A stretch of DNA of 64,000 bases from NCBI RefSeq assembly GCF_014635345.1, contig NZ_BMCU01000003.1:310001-374000 (forward strand), written 5' to 3'. How positions within the stretch are numbered: the stretch's first letter is position 1; each line of letters opens with the position of its first letter. Below the pieces are notes generated by a model. That model did not search any database, was not told the origin of the DNA, and saw only the letters and a list, made by a program, of their open reading frames with translations. This DNA comes from Rhodococcoides trifolii. Its GTDB lineage: Bacteria; Actinomycetota; Actinomycetes; Mycobacteriales; Mycobacteriaceae. Below are positions 15,928 to 26,500 of this stretch, piece after piece. The translations under genes were made by a program, and so were the position numbers.

Positions 15928-17208
15928 ATGAGACACTCGATCGCCGCCGCGCTCGCCACGTCCGCGATCCTGCTCGGCCTCGCGGCACCTGCCGCGGCCC
16001 AACCTCCCGAAACGTCGGTCACGTCAACACCATTCACGACGCCCAACACGGACAACTGCCCGAATCGCACCAGCCCGCCGCCGGCCATCGACTCGTCCGA
16101 AGTTCCCGAACCGGGTCGAACGGTCCCGTCTCCGGCGCCGGTTCCCGCCGACGCGGTGGGAGGTCCCGAACTCGACGCGTGCGGCGTCGTCACGGCCACG
16201 GGCACCCCTCCGCTTCCGGCAGACATCTCCGCCACGGCGTGGGTTCTGTCCGACCTCGACACCGGCGACGTGATCGCGGCGAAGGACCCGCACGGCCGCT
16301 ACCGTCCGGCGAGCACCATCAAGACACTGTTGGCGCTGGTCGCCCTGAAAGAACTCGATCTGAACGCATCCGTCACCGGCACTGCCGAGGACGCGCAGGC
16401 GGAAGGAAGTGCCGTCGGCATCGGCAAGGGTGGGGTCTACACGATCCGTCAGCTGATGCAGGGGTTGGTGATGGCGTCCGGCAACGACGCGGCGCACGCC
16501 ATTGCCGTGCAACTCGGCGGTGTGGACGTCGCCGTGCAGAAGATGAACGACGAAGCAGCCGCGCTCGGCGCCCTGGACACCCGTGTCGTCACCCCGTCGG
16601 GACTGGACGGCCCCGGTATGTCCTGCTCGGCGTACGACCTGGCGCTCATCTTCCGAGCTGCGATCGCGGATCCGACGTTCGCCCAGCTGATTTCAACGGA
16701 GTCGGTTCCGTTCCCCGGCTATCCCAAGGACCCGGCAGTTCCGGACGACAAGGACCACCCCGGGTTCACGCTCGCCAGCGACAACCAGCTTCTGTACAAC
16801 TACGACGGCGCACTGGGTGGCAAGAACGGATACACCGACGACGCCCGCCAGACCTTCGTCGGTGGGGCGCAGAAGAACGGGCGCCGGCTGGCGGTCAGTG
16901 TGATGGACGCGGACGTGCTTCCGATCCGGCCCTGGGAACAGGTTGCACGACTGCTGGACTACGGCTTCGCGCTCCCCGCCGGCACGTCGGTCGGGACGCT
17001 GGTCGACGCGAACTCGGTTTCCGACAGGGCGGTGACCAAGACGGCAACCCCGTCGTCGCCGACCTCGACCGCGGTGCCGAACCGACCTCTGGCTTCGGGT
17101 TCGGACTCCGCCGACGGGGATCTCGCGGTGCGGGTGGGCGTCGGCATCGTGGCCCTGATCGCGGTCGGCGGCTTGCTCACGTGGGCACGTAAGTTGTCCC
17201 GGCGCTAG
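15928..17208 (+). CDS. dacB: D-alanyl-D-alanine carboxypeptidase (penicillin-binding, DacB/PBP5 type)
   Basis: A 426-residue secreted, membrane-anchored peptidase S11 enzyme that trims peptidoglycan stem peptides. A signal peptide (LLGLAAPAAAQ) leads a proline-rich linker. The active-site motifs are present in order: SxxK in PASTIKTLLALV (about residue 128), SGN in MASGNDAAH (about 189) and KxG in GGKNGYTDDARQ (about 300). A C-terminal helix (VGIVALIAVGGLLTWARKLSRR) anchors it outside the membrane. From memory a similar gene (dacB1) sits a few genes from trpS in M. tuberculosis. Confidence 0.9.
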   Translation: MRHSIAAALATSAILLGLAAPAAAQPPETSVTSTPFTTPNTDNCPNRTSPPPAIDSSEVPEPGRTVPSPAPVPADAVGGPELDACGVVTATGTPPLPADISATAWVLSDLDTGDVIAAKDPHGRYRPASTIKTLLALVALKELDLNASVTGTAEDAQAEGSAVGIGKGGVYTIRQLMQGLVMASGNDAAHAIAVQLGGVDVAVQKMNDEAAALGALDTRVVTPSGLDGPGMSCSAYDLALIFRAAIADPTFAQLISTESVPFPGYPKDPAVPDDKDHPGFTLASDNQLLYNYDGALGGKNGYTDDARQTFVGGAQKNGRRLAVSVMDADVLPIRPWEQVARLLDYGFALPAGTSVGTLVDANSVSDRAVTKTATPSSPTSTAVPNRPLASGSDSADGDLAVRVGVGIVALIAVGGLLTWARKLSRR

Positions 17209-17227
17209 GCCCGCAGAATTGCCCTGA

Positions 17228-18879
<1,652 letters not shown>

Positions 18880-18880
18880 G

Positions 18881-19597
18881 CTATTCGGTCGGCTTTCTGA
18901 GGTAGATGACGACACTCTTGCCGATCACCGGGTTGAGAACCCGCTCGAGGGTGCGCGAGACTTTCGGCGCTTTCATCATGTCCCACACCAGGAACGAGTG
19001 GTACTTGCGGACGAGGACGTTGTTCTCCTCGTTCACCCCGACCGCGCACTTGATCCACCAGTACGGGGCGTGGAGGGCGTGCGCGTGGTGACGGTGAGTC
19101 TCGACCAGACCGGCAGCCGTGAGCGACGCGGCCAGTTCGTTGGCACGGTAGATCCGCACGTGCCCACCCTCGTTCGCGTGGTACTGATCCGACAGCGCCC
19201 AGCACACCCGCTCCGGTAACCAGCGGGGGACGCTCACCGCAACGGTGCCTCCGGGCTTGACCACGCGAGCGATCTCGGAGATCGCATCGGCGTCGGACGG
19301 GATGTGCTCGAGCATTTCGGACACGATCACTCCGTCGAAGTGTCGGTCCGGAAAGGGAAGGGCCAGTGCGTCTCCCGATACGACCTCGGCGTCGGTGCCG
19401 ACCGGTATCTCGCCCGCCTCGCGCATGGCGGTGAACATGTCCGCGACCGTATCCAGCTCTTCCTTGTTCTGATCGAAGGCGACAACGTCGACGCCGCGAC
19501 GCGCGAGTTCGAACGAATGGCGCCCAGCTCCGGCGCCGATGTCGACGACCGTCTGCCCCGCCCGAAACCCGAGACGGTCGAAATTCATTGTCAGCAT
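18881..19597 (-). CDS. Class I SAM-dependent methyltransferase (Rv0224c-like)
   Basis: A 238-residue methyltransferase. The SAM motif is TVVDIGAGAGRHSFELA (residues 16-32), then VVAFDQNKEEL and GDALALPFPDRHFDGVIVSEMLEHI. From memory it resembles the mycobacterial Rv0224c protein, which sits beside a GT4 gene (Rv0225). The ATG at 19597 uses a Shine-Dalgarno (AAGGTGAG) that lies in the first of three 16-bp repeats. It probably acts on a glycolipid or cell-wall glycan made with the upstream glycosyltransferase. Confidence 0.82.
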   Translation of the reverse strand: MLTMNFDRLGFRAGQTVVDIGAGAGRHSFELARRGVDVVAFDQNKEELDTVADMFTAMREAGEIPVGTDAEVVSGDALALPFPDRHFDGVIVSEMLEHIPSDADAISEIARVVKPGGTVAVSVPRWLPERVCWALSDQYHANEGGHVRIYRANELAASLTAAGLVETHRHHAHALHAPYWWIKCAVGVNEENNVLVRKYHSFLVWDMMKAPKVSRTLERVLNPVIGKSVVIYLRKPTE

Positions 19598-19643
19598 TGT
19601 TCACTCACCTTATTGTTCACTCACCTTATTGCTCACTCACCTT
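19596..19643. repeat. Three 16-bp tandem repeats carrying Shine-Dalgarno sequences
   Basis: The plus-strand unit ATTGTTCACTCACCTT is present at 19596-19611, 19612-19627 and, with one change, 19628-19643. Read on the coding (minus) strand each unit is AAGGTGAGTGAACAAT, so each carries an AAGGTGAG ribosome-binding site. The third unit encodes the last codons of the glycosyltransferase; the first starts the methyltransferase. Confidence 0.85.
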
Positions 19644-20849
19644 GCGATAGCAGTCGACGGTTGCGGATGCGACCGCGGGCCAGCTGAAGTTCTCGACAAC
19701 GCGGGCACGGCCTCGCTCCCCCATTCGGGCACGTCGGTCGTCGTCGCCCAGCGCTCGGGTCAGGGCCACCGCCAGCGCGTCGCTGTCTCCCGGCGGCACC
19801 AGGTCGGCGCACGCTCCGTCGTCACCCACCACCTCCGGAATTGCCCCCGTACGGCTGACCACCAGCGGGGTCCCGCAGGCCATCGCCTCGATCGTCGGCA
19901 ACGAAAAGCCTTCGTACAAGGAGGGAACGCAGGCAATCTCGGCGGATCCGAGAAGCGCCGCCAGTTCGTCGTCGTCGAGATCGGTGGGCGTGTGCACGAT
20001 GTCGCCGATGCCGAGTTGGTCGATGAGGCGTCCGGTCGGTCCTTGCGGGTCGAACTTCGATACCAACTGCAGTTCGACGGTCCGTTCCGTTCGCACCTTG
20101 GCCACGGCTTCGAGCAGGTGCCGGACGCCTTTGAGCGCAACGTCGGCCGAGGCGATCGCGACGATGCGTCCCGCGACGCGCGGCCCGGTAGGCGGTCGGA
20201 ACGTCTGAGTGTCGACACCCAACGGCACAACGTCGATAACGCTGCGATCGACGTCGAACGCGTCCACTGTGTCGGTTGCCGACGACGACGACACCGTCAA
20301 CACACGGGGAATGCGTTTCGCGACACGCTTCTGCATGGTGAGAAACCCGTACCACCGCAGAACCGTGACTTTGCGGAACCACGGCGCCGCGGCCAAGTCC
20401 ACGCTGCGGTCACGAGTGATGGGGTGATGGATCGTGGCGACCAGAGGCAGCCCACGCCGACGCAGGAACAGCAATCCGTATCCGAGCGACTGATTGTCGT
20501 GCACGATGTCGAAGTCCTGCAGTCGAGTTCGCAGCAACCGCGCCGCGCGGAGGCTGAAGGTCAGCGGTTCGGGGAATCCCGCCGTCCACATCGTCAGCAC
20601 CTCGAGAACGTCGATCCAGTTCCGGATCTCACCGGGCCTCGGGGTCCGGAAGGGATCGGGCTCACGGTAGAGATCGAGACTGGGAACCTTCGTCAGAATC
20701 ACGCGCGGATCAAGGTCCGGGTACGGCTGTCCAGAGAACACCTCGACGTGATGGCCGTCGTCGACCAGTGCCTTGCTCAGACGTGAGACGTAGACACCTT
20801 GGCCACCGCAGTGCGGTTTGCTGCGGTAGGACAGTAGAGCGATGCGCAC
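19626..20849 (-). CDS. GT4-family glycosyltransferase (Rv0225-like)
   Basis: A 407-residue GT-B fold glycosyltransferase. The N-terminal domain starts RIALLSYRSKPHCGGQGVYV with the Gly-rich acceptor loop, and the C-terminal donor domain has the E-x7-E motif in YEGFSLPTIEAMACGTPLV (about residue 310). Such enzymes transfer nucleotide-activated sugars, often in mannoside or cell-wall glycan synthesis. It heads a three-gene minus-strand operon with a methyltransferase and the toroid protein. Donor and acceptor are unknown. Confidence 0.88.
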   Translation of the reverse strand: MRIALLSYRSKPHCGGQGVYVSRLSKALVDDGHHVEVFSGQPYPDLDPRVILTKVPSLDLYREPDPFRTPRPGEIRNWIDVLEVLTMWTAGFPEPLTFSLRAARLLRTRLQDFDIVHDNQSLGYGLLFLRRRGLPLVATIHHPITRDRSVDLAAAPWFRKVTVLRWYGFLTMQKRVAKRIPRVLTVSSSSATDTVDAFDVDRSVIDVVPLGVDTQTFRPPTGPRVAGRIVAIASADVALKGVRHLLEAVAKVRTERTVELQLVSKFDPQGPTGRLIDQLGIGDIVHTPTDLDDDELAALLGSAEIACVPSLYEGFSLPTIEAMACGTPLVVSRTGAIPEVVGDDGACADLVPPGDSDALAVALTRALGDDDRRARMGERGRARVVENFSWPAVASATVDCYRKVSEQ

Positions 20850-20891
20850 ATGCGTGACTTTCTCCCGGTCGAACGTGAATGTGTGATGTTC

Positions 20892-21914
20892 TCAGCGCCG
20901 CAGTCGGTCTCGCAGACCGCTCAGACCAACCGCCGCAAGCAGACCGGCTCCGACGACCGCGGCGACACCGGCCCCGGACAGTCCTTCGCGGACCTCCACG
21001 CGCGGGGCGATGATGGCCGAGTCGGGCGGTGGGGTGTGCGCGAGCGCCAGGTTCTCGTGCGACGTCGCGGCCCAGGTGGTGCAGAAAAGCAGGAGCCGTG
21101 ACGTGATGAAGACGAAGACCAGCAGACCGATGATGGGTCCGAACGCCACGCCGGCGGGGCCACTGGTGACCGACGCGAGGTAGATGGCGCCGACCTGCTT
21201 GAGTACCTCGAAGGCCACCGCGGCGATCAACGCGGCGCGCACTGCGCTCCTCGCCGTGACCGGTTCACGCGGCAGCCTGGCGATTACCCAGATGAACACC
21301 GCCCAGGTGGCGACGATGGACACCAGGATCGACACAACCCGGACGAAGATGCCGACGCCCACGATGTTGTCGACGTTCAGCAACTCGAGGATGCGGTCGG
21401 TGATGCCACTGCTACCCAGAGCGGACAGTGACAGCGACACGGCCAACGCGAGCCCGAGCCCGATCAGGGCGCCGAGGTCCTTCAGCTTGGTCACCAGAAA
21501 GTTCGAGCGCTCGTGCTGGCTCTCCCACATCGCAGTGAGCGCTTCGCGCAGGTTGGCCATCCACCCCAGCCCGGCGTACAGGGCGCCCACGAGGCCGATC
21601 ACGCCCACGCTGGTACGCGACTCGATGGCCGTTTCCACGAGGTCGCTGATGGTGGTGCCGAAGCTACCCGGGACGTTGTCGGCGATCGCGGTCTGCAACT
21701 GGTCGAGGAGGTCCGGCCGTGAGCTGAGCACGAAACCCACGATCGCGAAGGCGACCATCAGCAGCGGCACCAACGCCAGAATGCTGAAGTACGTGATGCC
21801 GGCGGCGTAGTAGTCGCCTTTCTGCTGGGTGTACACCGAACCCGCTCGAACCGCGTGGTCGAGCCAGGGCCAAGCCTTGCGGCGTCGGTCGAGGATGGCG
21901 GCGAAGTCGGGCAT
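20892..21914 (-). CDS. YihY/BrkB-family inner-membrane protein
   Basis: A 340-residue protein with about six hydrophobic helices, including YFSILALVPLLMVAFAIVGFVL, GLVGALYAGLGWMANLREALTAMW and IIGLLVFVFITSRLLLF. The G-x-Y-x-G-LGW region is typical of YihY/virulence factor BrkB proteins, whose function is not firmly known. It follows trpS by 4 nt in the same direction, as I recall for Rv3335c-trpS in mycobacteria. Confidence 0.85.
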   Translation of the reverse strand: MPDFAAILDRRRKAWPWLDHAVRAGSVYTQQKGDYYAAGITYFSILALVPLLMVAFAIVGFVLSSRPDLLDQLQTAIADNVPGSFGTTISDLVETAIESRTSVGVIGLVGALYAGLGWMANLREALTAMWESQHERSNFLVTKLKDLGALIGLGLALAVSLSLSALGSSGITDRILELLNVDNIVGVGIFVRVVSILVSIVATWAVFIWVIARLPREPVTARSAVRAALIAAVAFEVLKQVGAIYLASVTSGPAGVAFGPIIGLLVFVFITSRLLLFCTTWAATSHENLALAHTPPPDSAIIAPRVEVREGLSGAGVAAVVGAGLLAAVGLSGLRDRLRR

Positions 21915-21918
21915 CTAG

Positions 21919-22938
<1,020 letters not shown>

Positions 22939-22957
22939 TCATTCCATGCACCCGGGC

Positions 22958-23431
22958 TCAGGCCGTCCCCGCGGCTCGTTCCAGCACCGGCGTCAGTCGG
23001 TAGGTCACCAGCTCGCGCATCGCGATGGCCATGTTGGTCCGCTCGACACCCGAGATGTCGAGAATCAGCCCCGCGATGCGATACAGATCGTCCGCGTCGA
23101 CCGCGACGATCCGCACCAGAAGGTCGGACGCCCCGGAGAGCCCGAACACCTCGACGACCTCGGGGATCGCGGCCAGGGCGGTCGTCACGGCGGACAGACG
23201 ATGCTGATCGACGCGAATGGTCACGAACGCCAGCAGTGGGTAGCCCAGCGCACTCGGGTTCACGCGCCGGTCGATCGAACCCAGTCGACCACCGGTGTCC
23301 CACTTGGCGAGTCGCGACTGCACGGTGTTGCGGGCCAATCCGAGGGAGTGCGCCAACTCCACCCCCGAGGCCCTCGGTTTCTCGGACAGTTCGAGGAGGA
23401 GGCGAGCGTCGGTCGCGTCGAGTTCCGGCAT
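22958..23431 (-). CDS. Lrp/AsnC-family transcriptional regulator
   Basis: A 157-residue feast/famine regulator: an N-terminal HTH (DATDARLLLELSEKPRASGVELAHSLG, then RNTVQSRLAKWD) and a C-terminal RAM ligand-binding domain (AFVTIRVDQHRLSAVTTALAAIPEVVEVFGLSG, then ILDISGVERTNMAIAMREL). The family binds amino acids. It is divergent from the large NRPS-like gene at 23577 with a 145-bp gap, so it may sense an amino acid and control the diaminopropionate cluster, itself, or both. No clear operator was found. Confidence 0.9.
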   Translation of the reverse strand: MPELDATDARLLLELSEKPRASGVELAHSLGLARNTVQSRLAKWDTGGRLGSIDRRVNPSALGYPLLAFVTIRVDQHRLSAVTTALAAIPEVVEVFGLSGASDLLVRIVAVDADDLYRIAGLILDISGVERTNMAIAMRELVTYRLTPVLERAAGTA

Positions 23432-23576
23432 GGTCGAAGTGTGCCAGTCGGGGACAGCTCGAGGAATCGCACAACAAAACGGACGAACAGCAGGACAACC
23501 GACAAACCGACCGTTACGCTCGGTCTGTGTTCCATATGGGGGATTGTGTCGGCTTCATGGGCAGCCGACAAGCGTT

Positions 23577-26500
23577 ATGACTCTTTCCGCCGACACCGCA
23601 CGCGGATACGCCGACGTTCTCGCCGAGATCCTCGACGTGCCGACGGTGCCGATCGACGCCCACTGGTTCCACGATCTCGGCGCAGACTCGTTGATCATGG
23701 CCCGATTCTGCGCACGTGTGCGCGACCGTGCCGAGCTGCCGGACGTCTCGATGCGCGACGTCTACGACACGCTCACCGCCACCGCCCTGGCGGCGCGGAC
23801 GCGTCCGGACGCGCTCGGATCGCCGCCGGACCGGGCCGACCGAGTTCCCGCGAACGTTCGAGCTGCCGCGGAAGTGGAGCCGGATCCCGGCCGAGCCGGC
23901 ACGGCCGAGTACTTGTTCTGCGCCGCAGCGCAACTGACGATCTTCGTGGCGTACGTCGTGGTCGTCGGCTGGGTCGCGTCGCTCGGATACGACTGGGTCA
24001 CCGGCGCGTCCGGGCCACTCGGGTACTACACGCGGTCCGTCCTGGCGGGAGCCGTCGCCTTCGCGGCGATGTCGGCCGCGCCGATCGCGGCGAAGTGGTT
24101 GCTGATCGGCCGCTGGCGCGAGGGCAGCATTCGCATCTGGAGTCTCGGTTATCTGAGGTTCTGGACGGTGCGCACTCTGATCAGAACCAACCCGCTGGTT
24201 CTTCTCGCGGTCGGCTCGCCGCTCTACACCTTCTATCTGCGCGCCCTCGGTGCACGCATCGGCACAGGTGTCGTGATTCTCTCGCGGAACGTTCCCATCG
24301 CCACCGATCTGCTGACGATCGGAGACGACACCGTCGTTCGCAAGGATGCGATCGTCCTGGGCTACCGCGCTCGAAGCGGCCGCGTGGAAATCGGGCCGGT
24401 GACCCTCGGCCGAGACGTCCTCGTCAGTGAATCCACCGTCGTCGACATCGGATCCTCGATGGGCGAGGGCAGTTCGCTGGGACACCAGTCGAGTTTGCAC
24501 GGCGGCCAACACGTTCCGTCCGGGGAGACCTGGGCCGGCTCACCGGCCGAGAGATCGACGATGGACATCCGGCTCGACGGACCACATGCGAATCGACGCC
24601 TTCGCCGCATCCGCTACTCGGTCGCCCAATTGTTCTTCCTTCTGGCCGTGTACCTTCCGCTGTTCGTGGGCGGAGCGGACGTCTTGCTCTCCATGTTCCC
24701 CACCGTCGAAGCCCTTGCCTTCGACGACATCTCACTCACCTCCGCGGCGTTCTACGTCGAGGCGCTCGAGATCTCCGCCGTGTGGTTCTTCGGAGTCTTC
24801 TTCGGCGGCCTCGTGGTGGTGGCCGTCGTGCCGAGACTGCTCTCCCCGGCGGTCGAGGTAGGCAAGATCTACCCGCTCTACGGGTTCCACTACACGGCGG
24901 CGCGGACCATTGCCCGGTTGACGTCGGTCAAGTACTACCTCTACCTGTTCGGTGACAGCTCGTACGTCCTCGGCTACCTGCGGTGGGTCGGATATCGCAT
25001 GCGCCGAGTTGCCCAGACCGGGTCCAACTTCGGCACGGCGGTCAAGCACGAGAATCCGTTCGCGACCACCGTGGGCAGCGGCACGATGGTCGCCGACGGC
25101 CTGTCCATCATGAACGCCGAATACAACGCGGTGTCGTTCCGTGTATCGCCGGTTCGGATTCCGGCCGACAGCTTCATCGGAAACCGAATCGTCTATCCCC
25201 CCAACGGTCGAATTGGCGAAAACTGTTTGCTGGCAACCAAAGTCATGGTTCCGGTGGACGGTGCGGTCCGGTCCGGCGTCGGGCTGCTCGGTTCACCGAG
25301 TTTCGAGATCCCGCGCACCGTCGAACGCGATCACCGCTTCGACCACTGGACTCGCGGGGTGGAGCTGCATCGCCGACTCGTCTCGAAGAACAGACACAAT
25401 CGGCGCAGCATGGCACTGGCGGTGTTGGCGCGGTGGGCCTATTTCTTCGGAGTCACGGTGCTCACCACCGTCACCGCTCTGCAGATTCCCAGATTCGGTG
25501 CGTTGGCCTTCGCGGGACAGGCACTCGGGTTCCTGATCTTCACGACGCTGTGGTTCGTCGTTCTCGAGCGCGCCGGGGCACGATTCCGGCGCCTTCGACC
25601 CCAGTTCTGCTCGATCTATCACCCCGACTTCTGGCGCCACGAGCGGTACTGGAAGTTCGTCGTGCCCGACTGGGACCGCACGCTCGGCGGCACGCCGTGG
25701 AAGAACCTCGTGTCGAGAATGCTGGGCGTGACGATGGGCCGACGAGTGTTCGACGATGGGTGCTCCATCACCGAACGCACGCTGGTCACGCTCGGCGACG
25801 ACGTCACGCTCAACGGGCACAGCGTGATTCAGTGTCATTCGCAGGAGGACGGCACGTTCAAGTCCGATCGTGTGACGATCGACGATCGAAGCACCCTCGG
25901 CCTCGCTGCCTTCGTCCACTACGGAACCACGATCGGAACGGACGCGCGTCTGTCACCGGACAGCTTTCTCATGAAGGGCGAGCAGGTGCCTCCCGGCACG
26001 GTGTGGGCGGGCAATCCCGCGATGCAGGTCGCCGACGGACGCGACGCCACCGAGCGCTTCTGGCGGGGGGTGATCGACCGCGGCGGCGTGACCGCCGTTC
26101 CTCGATGGTCGCTGCCGTCCGCCCCCGTCGGGGTCGACTCCACGTCGGTCGAACTGCCGCGCGCTCTCTCCGACGTCGCGCTGTCCACGAGAACCGCCGA
26201 GCGAACGGTGCTGCTCGCGGCGCACTGCGCTGTGCTGGCGGCGATCACGCGCCAGTCGTACGTCTCGACTGCGTATCACGTCGAATCCGTGGGCGAGACG
26301 GTCCCGTTCGCCGTCGACACCGCCGACGCCACGTGGCGAGAACTGATCCACCGTGTCGACCTCACCCGCGAACGCGCGGAGAGGTTTTCGAAGCACACGG
26401 TCGACGCAGGTCCCGTCACGGATGCGGCGTTCGACGGAGACGACACGATGCCCACCGTTCCCGGCGGGGCCGTTCTCGTCCTGGGGCACTCCGGTAACAC

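Noticed and set aside
19596..19643. CRISPR array
   Set aside because: Units are contiguous 16-mers without spacers and no cas genes are present.
23514..24512. 332-residue open frame antisense to the NRPS start
   Set aside because: Low-complexity Arg/Gly/Asp composition typical of antisense frames in high-GC genes; the plus-strand frame has a clear carrier domain and membrane helices.
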